From NCBI RefSeq assembly GCF_005502465.1, contig NZ_SCOT01000015.1:1-64000 (forward strand): a stretch of DNA of 64,000 nt, read 5' to 3'. A program made the translations under genes and the position numbers. Source of the DNA: Sphingopyxis sp. L1A2A (GTDB taxonomy: Bacteria; Pseudomonadota; Alphaproteobacteria; Sphingomonadales; Sphingomonadaceae). The notes beneath the pieces were generated by a model. The model searched no databases, was not told the origin of the DNA, and saw only the letters and a list, made by a program, of their open reading frames with translations. Of this stretch, positions 34,848 to 42,614 are shown piece by piece (positions within the stretch are counted from its first letter, which is position 1; each line of letters opens with the position of its first letter).

Positions 34848-36227
34848 TCAACCGACGCGCGTCACCGCACCCTTATGCGCGCCGACGCTCTTGTTGCGCG
34901 GGCGGAAGCGGCGCTTGCGCTGGCCTTCAGCGCCTTCACCGGCCACACCATCGCGGCGCGGGCCACGTTCGCCTTGCGGCTTACCGCTATTGCGCCCGCG
35001 ATTGGCGTCCTGACGCTGGCGGCTCGGGTCGCGGCCCTGGCTGCCAGTGTCGCGCGGACCTGCAACGGGCTTGGGCAAATTACGCACCAGCTCGTTGAAA
35101 TTCTCGGGCAGCGGCATCGGTTCGGACTTGCTGCGCGTGACGCGCTCGATGTCCTTCATATAGGGCCGCTCATCGGGCGCGATGAAGCTGATCGCCATGC
35201 CCTCGGCGCCGGCGCGCGCGGTGCGGCCGATGCGGTGGACATATTGTTCGGGCACATTCGGGATTTCAAAGTTGATCACATGGCTGACCCCCGACACGTC
35301 GATGCCGCGCGCGGCGATGTCGGTGGCGACGAGCAGCTTGATGTCGCCCGAACGGAACGCCTGCAGCGCGTGGGTGCGCTGCGACTGGCTCTTGTTGCCA
35401 TGGATCGCCATCGCCTTGATCCCGGCGCCCGCGAGATGACGCACGACGCGGTCAGCGCCATGCTTGGTGCGGGTGAAGATCAGCGCGCGATCGATGTCCT
35501 GGGTCGCGACCACCGAGTGCAGCAGCGCCTGCTTTTCCTTTTGTTCGACGAAGGTCGCGAACTGGCGGATCTTTTCGACCGTGGTCGCCTGTGGGGTGAC
35601 CGACACGGTGACGGGATCGTTGAGGAACTGTTCAGCCAGATGGGCGATTTCCTTCGGCATCGTTGCCGAGAAGAACAGGTTCTGGCGGCGCGACGGCAGC
35701 AGCTTCGCAACGCGGCGCAGCGAGTGGATGAAGCCCATGTCCATCATCTGGTCGGCTTCGTCGAGGACGAAGATTTCGACATCGTCGAGGCGCAGCGCGC
35801 GCTGATCGATCAGGTCGAGCAGGCGGCCCGGGGTGGCGACGAGGATGTCGACGCCGCCCGACAGGTCGCGGATCTGCTTGTTGATCGGCACGCCGCCGAA
35901 CACCGTCGAAACCGACAGCTTGGTGAAACGGCCATAGTCGCGGCAGCTCTGCGCGATCTGCGCCGCTAGCTCGCGCGTCGGCGCGAGGACGAGCATCCGG
36001 CAGCCGCGCGGGGTCGGGCGATGCGGATAGGTCAAAAGATGATGGATCGATGGCAGCGAGAAACCGGCAGTCTTGCCAGTACCGGTCTGCGCGATACCGC
36101 ACAGGTCGCGGCCCTTCATCAGCGGCGGAATCGCCTGCATCTGGATCGGGGTCGGGACGGTATAATCCTTGGCGGCAAGCGCGCGATTGATGTCGGCGTG
36201 CAGGCCAAAGTCGTTAAAAGTCGTCAT
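34848..36227 (-). CDS. DEAD-box ATP-dependent RNA helicase (RhlE-like)
   Basis: A 459-residue helicase that unwinds RNA duplexes, probably in ribosome assembly or mRNA decay. Motifs: Q-motif PTPIQMQAIPPL, Walker A AQTGTGKTAGF, PTRELA, DEAD box VLDEADQMMDMGF, SAT (FFSATMP), and C-terminal HRIGRTARAG. The final 80 residues are Arg/Gly/Gln-rich and disordered, fitting RhlE-type RNA-binding tails. ATG 36227 gives the standard N-terminus TTFNDFGL; the frame reaches 36260. A 230-bp leader with four perfect hairpins precedes it. Confidence 0.93.
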   Translation of the reverse strand: MTTFNDFGLHADINRALAAKDYTVPTPIQMQAIPPLMKGRDLCGIAQTGTGKTAGFSLPSIHHLLTYPHRPTPRGCRMLVLAPTRELAAQIAQSCRDYGRFTKLSVSTVFGGVPINKQIRDLSGGVDILVATPGRLLDLIDQRALRLDDVEIFVLDEADQMMDMGFIHSLRRVAKLLPSRRQNLFFSATMPKEIAHLAEQFLNDPVTVSVTPQATTVEKIRQFATFVEQKEKQALLHSVVATQDIDRALIFTRTKHGADRVVRHLAGAGIKAMAIHGNKSQSQRTHALQAFRSGDIKLLVATDIAARGIDVSGVSHVINFEIPNVPEQYVHRIGRTARAGAEGMAISFIAPDERPYMKDIERVTRSKSEPMPLPENFNELVRNLPKPVAGPRDTGSQGRDPSRQRQDANRGRNSGKPQGERGPRRDGVAGEGAEGQRKRRFRPRNKSVGAHKGAVTRVG

Positions 36228-36260
36228 AAAATACTCACTATGGGCGACGCGCAGGCGCAT

Positions 36261-36412
36261 CCGTTCGCATCGAACGGACGGCGCACGGCCGCGGGTTCGA
36301 AACGACCCGCGTGAAAGGGTGCCTCTGGGGACAAAGCGCTGGTCCGGCTCGTCCCGCCCTGAGTTTGGGCGGGAAAATCACGCTGCCGGTGGTTACGGCG
36401 GGTCATCCCGCC
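36261..36412 (-). promoter_or_regulatory. Hairpin-rich 5' leader of the helicase gene
   Basis: Four perfect inverted repeats follow one another: 36261-36277 (7-bp arms, 3-nt loop), 36290-36311 (7-bp arms, 8-nt loop), 36352-36374 (8-bp arms, 7-nt loop) and 36397-36412 (6-bp arms, tcat loop). They lie between the TauE-like gene stop and the helicase start. This is compatible with an untranslated leader controlling a cold- or RNA-dependent helicase; the nearest one to the TauE-like gene could also terminate that operon. Confidence 0.5.
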
Positions 36413-36461
36413 ATGCTGCGCTGCACAATATATCGCATAGAGATGGTGATTTGGCAAGCGT

Positions 36462-37220
36462 TTAGCGAAAGATGATAAACAGTCCGACCGCGATCACCAG
36501 CAGCGCGAAGCCATGGCGCAGCAGTTTTGCGTTCGTTTCGATGCGGCGGAGCAGCGGCATCGCGGCCAAAGTTCCAACCGCCCCGCCAGCGACGAGCGCC
36601 GCGAACAGCGGCCAGAGGAGCTGGCCGTGCAGCGCGTAAGTGGCGCTGGTCGCGCCGCCGAACAAGGTCACCGACACGAGCGACGACGCCGAAGCGTTGG
36701 CGAGCGTCATACCGGTTGCGGCCATCAGCCCCGGCGCGATCAGAAAGCCGCCGCCGATGCCGAAGAAACCGGCCGCCAAACCCGCGACCAGCCCGACCGG
36801 CGCCAATTTCCATACCATTGTCGGGGTCAGACGGACCGCGGGGTCGCCTTCATTCTTGCGCGGGATGAGCATCGACAGCGCGATGGCGATCATCGCGACG
36901 CCGAAAGCACGGATCAGGAAATCGCCGTCGATCTGCATCGCCAGCCGGGCGCCCACGACCGATCCAATCAACCCCGCGGTGGCAAACACGCTGGCGCACG
37001 GCCATTTGACCCGCCCAGCCTTGGCCTGCGCGATCAGTCCTGTCGCGGCGTTCACCGCCACCGCGGCAGCAGAGGTCGCGATCGCGGCGTGGGTATCGAC
37101 CACTCCGACGACATAGATCAGCCAAGGCGTCGCGAGCACCGATCCGCCGCCGCCGAACAACGTCAGCAGCAGCCCGATGAGAACGCCGCCAAGCGCCGCG
37201 AGGAGCAGCGTTTCGATCAA
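36462..37220 (-). CDS. TauE/SafE family sulfite exporter-like membrane protein
   Basis: A 252-residue polytopic transporter, putatively exporting sulfite or other sulfur anions. It has two repeats beginning GVLIGLLLTLFGGGGSVLATP and LVAGLAAGFFGIGGGFLIAPGL (first 20 quoted in part), the conserved GGGG/GIGGG pair of the family. The start is TTG at 37220, overlapping the DoxX-like stop (TTGA); the ORF frame to 37472 has no better start and would overlap the neighbour. It is the last gene of the repressor-led operon, where it would remove sulfite formed by persulfide oxidation. Confidence 0.85.
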   Translation of the reverse strand: MIETLLLAALGGVLIGLLLTLFGGGGSVLATPWLIYVVGVVDTHAAIATSAAAVAVNAATGLIAQAKAGRVKWPCASVFATAGLIGSVVGARLAMQIDGDFLIRAFGVAMIAIALSMLIPRKNEGDPAVRLTPTMVWKLAPVGLVAGLAAGFFGIGGGFLIAPGLMAATGMTLANASASSLVSVTLFGGATSATYALHGQLLWPLFAALVAGGAVGTLAAMPLLRRIETNAKLLRHGFALLVIAVGLFIIFR

Positions 37221-37648
37221 CGCACGCGGCCGCGCTGTGCATAGATGAAGAGCAACGCGCCAAGGATCGCGACATTTTTGAGCAGTGGCCCGACATGGCC
37301 GGGCGCGATGTGGACCGACACAGTAATCGGCACCAGCGTGATGAACAGCAGGAGGGCCGACAAGCGTTGTAGGAGCCCCAATGCCAGCAGCAGCCCGAAC
37401 AGGATGAACACCCCGCCGCTGAGCCACAGCAGCATCGCCGGATCGCCAATGGCCACAACCTGATCGCGCCACGGCGATTCATCGATGCGTTGCAGCATTT
37501 CGTCCAACTGGACGAAATGGCCAAGCCCGCCGACGATGAAGATCAGGCTGAGCGCGATACGAAAAATCGCCTCGGCGCGGTGCGAAAGCCAGCGCGGTGA
37601 CCATAACCCACGATCAAGGTCGCGAAGCCAAGCCCATGTCGCGCGCAT
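37217..37648 (-). CDS. DoxX-like integral membrane protein
   Basis: A 143-residue membrane protein with four predicted helices in the DoxX/SURF4-like pattern (FRIALSLIFIVGGLGHF, FILFGLLLALGLL, LLLFITLVPITVSV and LLKNVAILGALLFIY). DoxX relatives associate with thiol/thiosulfate redox chemistry. The ATG at 37648 shares bases with the stop of the rhodanese gene (TGATG); the TauE-like gene follows. The longer frame to 37957 is a shadow of the rhodanese gene. Confidence 0.78.
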   Translation of the reverse strand: MRATWAWLRDLDRGLWSPRWLSHRAEAIFRIALSLIFIVGGLGHFVQLDEMLQRIDESPWRDQVVAIGDPAMLLWLSGGVFILFGLLLALGLLQRLSALLLFITLVPITVSVHIAPGHVGPLLKNVAILGALLFIYAQRGRVR

Positions 37649-38181
37649 CAAAGCGCCGTCCGGCGGTTCCACGGCGCCAGCATCAGCAGCCGCGCCATGC
37701 CGCAAAAGCCGCTGATCCCCGCGAACAATAGTCCGGCGCCAACGAACGCCGACAGCCCGAACCAGGCGGGCGCGACAAAGGTGCCGAGCAATGCTCCGAT
37801 CAGGATGAGCGTGCCGGCCGCAATCTGGACCTGGCGCATGATTTCCAGCGGCGCCGAGGCGTCGGTCGCCACCGGCAAGCCCGCCTTTTTCCAGGCGTCG
37901 AGACCGCCGTCGAGGACGAAAGCATCGCCCGAAATGCGCGCCGCCAGTCGGTCGCACGCACCCGCGGTGCGCGCGCCCGAACGGCAGGTGAAAATGACGT
38001 CAGCGGCAGGATCGATGCCGAGGTGCGACTGTTCCCACCCCGACAAGGGCTGCGAGTGCGCGCCCGCAATGTGCGAGCGGGCAAATTCGTCGGCCTCGCG
38101 AATATCGACCAGGATCGCGCGGCCGCTGTCGAGCCGGGCGCGGACATCGAGCGGCGCGAGGCTGTTGATGGTGGCCGTCAT
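37648..38181 (-). CDS. Rhodanese-like sulfurtransferase with membrane tail
   Basis: A 177-residue protein: an N-terminal rhodanese domain with active-site Cys in FTCRSGARTAG (about residue 65) and a C-terminal part with two hydrophobic segments (about 115-150) of the DUF2892 type. Rhodanese would transfer sulfane sulfur from persulfides. ATG 38181 has GAGG 8 nt upstream; ATG 38187, overlapping the repressor stop as ATGA, is an alternative. It is co-translated with the ArsR gene upstream. Confidence 0.85.
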   Translation of the reverse strand: MTATINSLAPLDVRARLDSGRAILVDIREADEFARSHIAGAHSQPLSGWEQSHLGIDPAADVIFTCRSGARTAGACDRLAARISGDAFVLDGGLDAWKKAGLPVATDASAPLEIMRQVQIAAGTLILIGALLGTFVAPAWFGLSAFVGAGLLFAGISGFCGMARLLMLAPWNRRTAL

Positions 38182-38183
38182 GG

Positions 38184-38510
38184 TCATTTCCTCATTTCGG
38201 GGGGACAGAAAAGTTCGGCGAGCGTCTCGATCACGCGCATCGCGGCGGGATCGTCGAGACGGTAAAAAATCGCCTGCCCCTCGCGCCGCGTCGCGACGAT
38301 GCCTTCGGTGCGCAGCAATGCGAGATGCTGTGACAGCGCCGATTGCGACAGGCTGACGTGCGACTGGATATCGCCCACAGCCATTTCGCCGTCGGCAAGC
38401 TGGCAGAGGATCATCAGCCGTTTTTCGTTGGCAAGGAGGCGGAGGAGCGTCGCAGCGCGCCCGGCGCTTTCTTCGAACAGGCGGAGGTCAAAGCGGGTTA
38501 GATCGAACAT
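38184..38510 (-). CDS. BigR/SqrR-type ArsR repressor
   Basis: A 108-residue winged-helix repressor. ANEKRLMILCQLADGEM and LSQSALSQHLALLRTEGIVATRREGQ (DNA-recognition helix; first part quoted) match BigR/SqrR, the sulfide/persulfide sensors. It has cysteines in ILCQL (Cys36) and in ELFCPPE (Cys102), positions equivalent to the two BigR cysteines that form a disulfide/tetrasulfide on persulfide exposure. It likely represses its own operon and the divergent hydrolase through the AT-rich palindrome region 38518-38556. Confidence 0.88.
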   Translation of the reverse strand: MFDLTRFDLRLFEESAGRAATLLRLLANEKRLMILCQLADGEMAVGDIQSHVSLSQSALSQHLALLRTEGIVATRREGQAIFYRLDDPAAMRVIETLAELFCPPEMRK

Positions 38511-38517
38511 AGCACCA

Positions 38518-38556
38518 ATATATTAGTTGATTCTAATTTAGCAATTCCTAATATAT
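38518..38556. promoter_or_regulatory. AT-rich operator/promoter between repressor and persulfide dioxygenase genes
   Basis: Exact inverted repeats: atatattag (38518-38526) with ctaatatat (38548-38556), and nested attag-ttgatt-ctaat (38522-38537). This 64-bp gap is strikingly AT-rich for the window. Position and symmetry fit binding by the divergently encoded ArsR repressor to both promoters. Confidence 0.65.
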
Positions 38557-38574
38557 ATGCAAAGGAGATTTCTC

Positions 38575-39450
38575 ATGACCGCCGCTTCCCCTCGCCCCGA
38601 CGTCGCCGGCTTTTTCGACGCCGCGACCAATACGATCAGCTATATCGTTGCCGATCCCGCCACCGGCACAGCGGCGATCGTCGATCCGGTGCTCGATTTC
38701 AGCCAGCGCGACGGTCGCACCTCGACCGCCGGGGCTGACCGGTTGCTCGCGGAAATCGAAGCGCGCGGGCTGCATCTTGCCTATGTGCTCGAAACCCACG
38801 CCCATGCCGACCATCTGACCGCGGCGCATCACATCCACGAACGCACCGGCGCGCCGATCGTCATTGGCCGCCATATCGGCGACGTGCAGCGCATCTTTGC
38901 GCCGCTGTTCGGCGCCAACGATGTTGTACCCGATGGCAGCGCCTTTTCGCGGCTGGTCGATGAAGACGACACGCTGCCGCTAGGCGAGCTGACGATCGGC
39001 GTCATCCACACGCCGGGCCACACGCCCGCCTGCGTGACCTACACGATCGGCGATGCCGCCTTTGTCGGCGATACGCTGTTCCAGCCCGACTATGGCACCG
39101 CGCGCGCCGACTTTCCCGGCGGCGACGCCGCGACGCTTTATCGGTCGGTCCGCAAGATTTTCGCCCTGCCCGCGAACACCCGCGTCTTTACCTGTCACGA
39201 TTACCCGACCCAGGATCGTAGCGAACCCGAATGGGAATCGACCGTCGCCGAGCAGCGCGCTGGCAACGTCCATGTCCATGACGGGGTCAGCGAAGCCGAT
39301 TTCGTCGCGATGCGCAGCGCGCGCGACAAGGGTTTGGCGGCGCCGCAGCTAATCCTGCCGTCATTGCAGGTCAATATTCGCGCGGGCGCGCTGCCGCCGG
39401 TTGAAGCCGATGGACGCCGCTATTTGCGGATTCCGCTCGATACGATCTGA
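38575..39450 (+). CDS. MBL-fold persulfide dioxygenase-like hydrolase (Blh-like)
   Basis: A 291-residue metallo-beta-lactamase-fold protein. Metal ligands appear in THAHADHLTAAHHI (about residues 67-80), TPGHTPACV (His near 153) and DTLFQPDYG (Asp near 170). It resembles the Blh/ETHE1/SdoA group, oxidising glutathione persulfide to sulfite. ATG 38575 has AAAGGAG 6 nt upstream; the frame start at 38557 is inside the operator. The sulfite made would be exported by the TauE-like protein at the far end of the divergent operon. Confidence 0.85.
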   Translation: MTAASPRPDVAGFFDAATNTISYIVADPATGTAAIVDPVLDFSQRDGRTSTAGADRLLAEIEARGLHLAYVLETHAHADHLTAAHHIHERTGAPIVIGRHIGDVQRIFAPLFGANDVVPDGSAFSRLVDEDDTLPLGELTIGVIHTPGHTPACVTYTIGDAAFVGDTLFQPDYGTARADFPGGDAATLYRSVRKIFALPANTRVFTCHDYPTQDRSEPEWESTVAEQRAGNVHVHDGVSEADFVAMRSARDKGLAAPQLILPSLQVNIRAGALPPVEADGRRYLRIPLDTI

Positions 39451-39519
39451 TCCGCGCCAACGCGCTTGAGTCGCCCGCGGTGCTGCGCCAAGGTTGCGCG
39501 TAAAGCGGGAGAGCGCGGC

Positions 39520-40992
39520 ATGGCGGAAAAAATCATCGTTATCGACGAGGGGACGACCTCGACCCGGACGATGCTGTTTGCCGCCGATGGGGTACCGCTC
39601 GGCAGCGCGCAGCGTGAGTTTCAGCAGCACTATCCCGGTCCCGGGCTGGTCGAGCATGATGCCGCCGAAATCTGGGAAGCCACCCTCGCCTGTACCCGCG
39701 CAATGATCAAGAAGGCGGGCGGTGCGGACAAAATCGCGGCGATCGGGATCACCAACCAGCGCGAAACGATCGTATTCTGGGATCGCACCACCGGCGAACC
39801 GCTGGCGCCCGCGATCGTGTGGCAGGACCGCCGCACCGCCGGCGACTGCGCGGCGCTGAAGGAGGCGGGGCATGAGGCGGCGGTGCAGGCGACGACCGGG
39901 CTGCTGCTCGACCCCTATTTTTCGGGGAGCAAGATCGGCTGGGCGCTGAAGAATTGGCCGCAGCTTCGCGAAGCGGGCGAGCGGCTCGCGGTCGGGACGA
40001 TCGAATCCTATCTGATTTTCCGCCTGACCGGCGGTGTCCATGTCAGCGATGCGACCAATGCGTCGCGCACCTTGCTGATGGATATCAATGGTGCGGGCGG
40101 CTGGGATGCCGGCCTGTGCGACCTGCTCGGCGTGCCGATGGGTCTACTCCCCGAAATCACCGGCTGCACGACCACCGTCGGCACGACCGATCCATCGCTG
40201 TTCGGCGCCGCGATCGCAATCTGCGGCATGGCGGGCGATCAGCAGGCGGCAACGATCGGGCAGGCGTGTCTGTCGCCGGGGCAAACGAAGGCGACCTTCG
40301 GCACCGGCGCCTTCATCCTGTCGGCGAGCGGGACGGTGCGCCCGCACTCCAAAAACCGCCTGCTCGCCACGGTGCTGGTCCAGGAGGGCGACACCCGCTC
40401 CTACGCGCTCGAGGGATCGGTGTTCGTTGCGGGCAGCCTGATCAAATGGCTGCGTGATGGGCTGGGGCTGCTGTCCAATGCGGCCGAAAGTGAAGGGCTG
40501 GCGCGGTCGATCGAGGACAATGGCGGCGTCTATCTGGTCCCTGCCCTCACCGGACTCGGCGCGCCGCACTGGCGCCCCGACGCGCTCGCTGCGCTGTCGG
40601 GGCTCAGCTTTGCGAGCAGCAAGGCGCATGTGGCGCGCGCCGCACTGGAGGCGCAGGCGTATCAAGCGCACGACCTGAAATCCGCCTTCGCCGCGGACGG
40701 CGTCGATTGGGCCGACCTGCGCATCGACGGCGGCATGGCCGCGAACGACTGGATGGCGCAGGACCTCGCCGACATGCTCGACCTGACCGTCGAGCGGCCC
40801 GACTTTGTCGAAAGTACTGCACTGGGCGCGGCCATGCTCGCCGCCACTGGCGCGGGCCTGTATCCCGATCTGGCGAGCGCGGCCAACGCGATGCGCGGCA
40901 CCGCGACGCGCTTCACGTCGGCGCTGGATACCGACAAACGCAAAACGCGCCTCGCCGGGTGGCAAAGCGCGCTTGCAAAGGTTTTAGGCTAA
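39520..40992 (+). CDS. glpK: Glycerol kinase
   Basis: A 490-residue FGGY kinase making glycerol 3-phosphate. Signatures: IDEGTTSTRTMLF (phosphate loop, about residues 8-20), ITNQRETIVFWDR and VWQDRRTA, plus the second FGGY motif near the C-terminus (DLRIDGGMAANDWMAQDLADM; first 20 given in part). ATG 39520 is preceded by GGGAG; the frame opens at 39466. No glpF or glpD is adjacent, so it appears as a single gene. Confidence 0.95.
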   Translation: MAEKIIVIDEGTTSTRTMLFAADGVPLGSAQREFQQHYPGPGLVEHDAAEIWEATLACTRAMIKKAGGADKIAAIGITNQRETIVFWDRTTGEPLAPAIVWQDRRTAGDCAALKEAGHEAAVQATTGLLLDPYFSGSKIGWALKNWPQLREAGERLAVGTIESYLIFRLTGGVHVSDATNASRTLLMDINGAGGWDAGLCDLLGVPMGLLPEITGCTTTVGTTDPSLFGAAIAICGMAGDQQAATIGQACLSPGQTKATFGTGAFILSASGTVRPHSKNRLLATVLVQEGDTRSYALEGSVFVAGSLIKWLRDGLGLLSNAAESEGLARSIEDNGGVYLVPALTGLGAPHWRPDALAALSGLSFASSKAHVARAALEAQAYQAHDLKSAFAADGVDWADLRIDGGMAANDWMAQDLADMLDLTVERPDFVESTALGAAMLAATGAGLYPDLASAANAMRGTATRFTSALDTDKRKTRLAGWQSALAKVLG

Positions 40993-41006
40993 AGTGCCGA
41001 AGCGGC

Positions 41007-41234
41007 TTAGCGCTTGAGGGTGAGACCACCGAAGCGCTTGTTGAACTTGGCAACCTGACCCGCAGCGTCAAGCATGCGGCCGTTGCCGCCGGTCCAGGCC
41101 GGGTGCGCCGTCGGGTCGATTTCGAGCGTCATCGTGTCGCCCTCTTTGCCCCAGGTCGAGCGCGTCTGATATTCGGTGCCATCGGTCATCTTGACGGTGA
41201 TCATGTGATAGGCGGGGTGAATGTCTTGTTTCAT
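41007..41234 (-). CDS. rpmE: 50S ribosomal protein L31
   Basis: A 75-residue L31 beginning [19 protein letters not shown] and ending [12 protein letters not shown]. It lacks the CXXC zinc-binding cysteines, as is normal for the alphaproteobacterial C-minus form. AGGAG lies 8 nt before ATG 41234. It ends 15 bp after (downstream of) the glpK stop, so both are convergent. Confidence 0.95.
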   Translation of the reverse strand: MKQDIHPAYHMITVKMTDGTEYQTRSTWGKEGDTMTLEIDPTAHPAWTGGNGRMLDAAGQVAKFNKRFGGLTLKR

Positions 41235-41344
41235 GTCTTTGGCTCCTGTGCCGCTGGTTACCGACCAGCGGGCGCGAGTCTGTGCGTCCGGGGACGCGAA
41301 GGTGCGGCCTTTAGTGGCCAATGGGGTAAAATGCAACACCCCCT

Positions 41345-41417
41345 CGTCATGCCGGACTTGATCCGGCATCCATTGCTGCGAGGGCGTCATGGACCCCGGA
41401 TCAAGTCCGGGGTGACG
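41345..41417. repeat. Palindromic intergenic repeat, family C
   Basis: Imperfect palindrome: left arm 41345-41371 starts cgtcatgccggacttgatcc; right arm 41391-41417 ends tcaagtccggggtgacg. It lies between fabZ and rpmE. The core is shared with 30717-30749. Confidence 0.85.
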
Positions 41418-41436
41418 AAAAAAACAGCGTCCGTTA

Positions 41437-41916
41437 CTAGTCGCTCGGCGGGTCGGCGATCATCGCGGTGAACTGACATTCTGCTGCCAGCACGCCGTCC
41501 AGCATCGCCTTGCCTTCAAACCGGCAGACGCTGCGCTTGGCCTGGATGATCGTGGCGTGCAGGTCGAGCAGACAGCCGGGTTCGACCGGCTTGCGGAACT
41601 TCGCCCCGTCGATCGCCATGAAATAGACGAGCTTGCCGGTGCCGGCGAGCCCCATCGATTCGATCGCGAGGACGCCGGCGGCCTGCGCCAGCGCCTCGAC
41701 GATCAAAACGCCCGGCATGATCGGCCGACCGGGGAAATGCCCCTGGAAAAAGGGCTCGTTCATCGTCACCGCTTTGACCGCGTGGATCGACGTGTCGGGC
41801 ACGATCGAGACCACCCGGTCGACGAGCAGCATCGGATAACGGTGCGGCAGCAGGGTCAGGATCCGGCGGATGTCCACCGGTCCCATTGCTCCCGCCACAT
41901 TTTCCCCGTCGGCCAT
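41437..41916 (-). CDS. fabZ: 3-hydroxyacyl-ACP dehydratase FabZ
   Basis: A 159-residue hot-dog-fold dehydratase of type II fatty-acid synthesis. Signature: [20 protein letters not shown] (catalytic His near residue 62 and following active-site stretch). It normally stands in bamA-(skp)-lpxD-fabZ-lpxA; here lpxD and lpxA are missing on both sides. The gap to skp is 5 bp, so it is in the same operon. The weak ribosome binding site suggests coupling. Confidence 0.95.
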   Translation of the reverse strand: MADGENVAGAMGPVDIRRILTLLPHRYPMLLVDRVVSIVPDTSIHAVKAVTMNEPFFQGHFPGRPIMPGVLIVEALAQAAGVLAIESMGLAGTGKLVYFMAIDGAKFRKPVEPGCLLDLHATIIQAKRSVCRFEGKAMLDGVLAAECQFTAMIADPPSD

Positions 41917-41921
41917 GACGC

Positions 41922-42614
41922 TTATCGGGTCGTCGGTGCGGTGCCGGTCGGCGCCGGCGCCGCGGGGGTGGCACCCGGCTGCGCTGCACGGGCGGCGTCC
42001 ATCAGCTGCTGGTTGCGCTGCTGGACCAGCTGGCCCGGCTGGTAACCGGCCGGAACCGCGATCGACACATTCGGCAGCAGACGGTTGAGCTCGGTCACCA
42101 CGGCATCGGTGATATCGACGTTGTTTTCACGCGCCAGCACCGCATCGGGGTTGAGCAAAAGGTCGATCTTTTTCGCGGTCATCGCAGCGCGGATCGCCTC
42201 GTTCATGCGGACGCTGATCTGGTCTTCGACATACGCGATGGCGAGCTCGACCGGGCGACCGATCTGGCCGAGTTCGGCCTGCGCTGCCTGACGCTTGTTC
42301 TGGACTGCTTGGCCGGCAGCCTGCAGGGTGGCCTGGTTCTGCGGCGTCTTTTTCAGCTCTTCATTATATTTGGCGATCAGGACGTTGATTTCGGCCTGCA
42401 GCGTCTGGCCGCGCGACTGCTGCTGATCGATTTGCGCCTTGTAGGTGGTTTCGATCTGCTGCGACGCGACCGAAAATGCGTTCGAGCGCGCGGCGGCGAC
42501 GCGAACATCGGCGACAGCGACGGCTTTCGCCTGGGCGATCGCGGGGACGGCCATGATCGGCGAAACCGACAGCGTGGCGACGGCGAGCGCCGAAGCGACA
42601 AGAATTTTCTTCAT
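41922..42614 (-). CDS. OmpH/Skp-family periplasmic chaperone
   Basis: A 230-residue exported protein: a signal peptide (about residues 1-27, core [11 protein letters not shown]), then a long helical, Gln/Ala-rich coiled-coil region (about 40-190) as in Skp, which holds unfolded outer-membrane proteins, and a short Pro/Ala tail. ATG 42614 shares bases with the bamA stop (TGATG). Chaperone and BamA function together in outer-membrane assembly. Confidence 0.9.
   Translation of the reverse strand: MKKILVASALAVATLSVSPIMAVPAIAQAKAVAVADVRVAAARSNAFSVASQQIETTYKAQIDQQQSRGQTLQAEINVLIAKYNEELKKTPQNQATLQAAGQAVQNKRQAAQAELGQIGRPVELAIAYVEDQISVRMNEAIRAAMTAKKIDLLLNPDAVLARENNVDITDAVVTELNRLLPNVSIAVPAGYQPGQLVQQRNQQLMDAARAAQPGATPAAPAPTGTAPTTR

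Noticed and set aside
38518-38556. Rho-independent terminator in the repressor-dioxygenase gap
   Set aside because: The symmetry is AT-rich and lies between divergent starts; no GC stem or U-run. An operator fits better.
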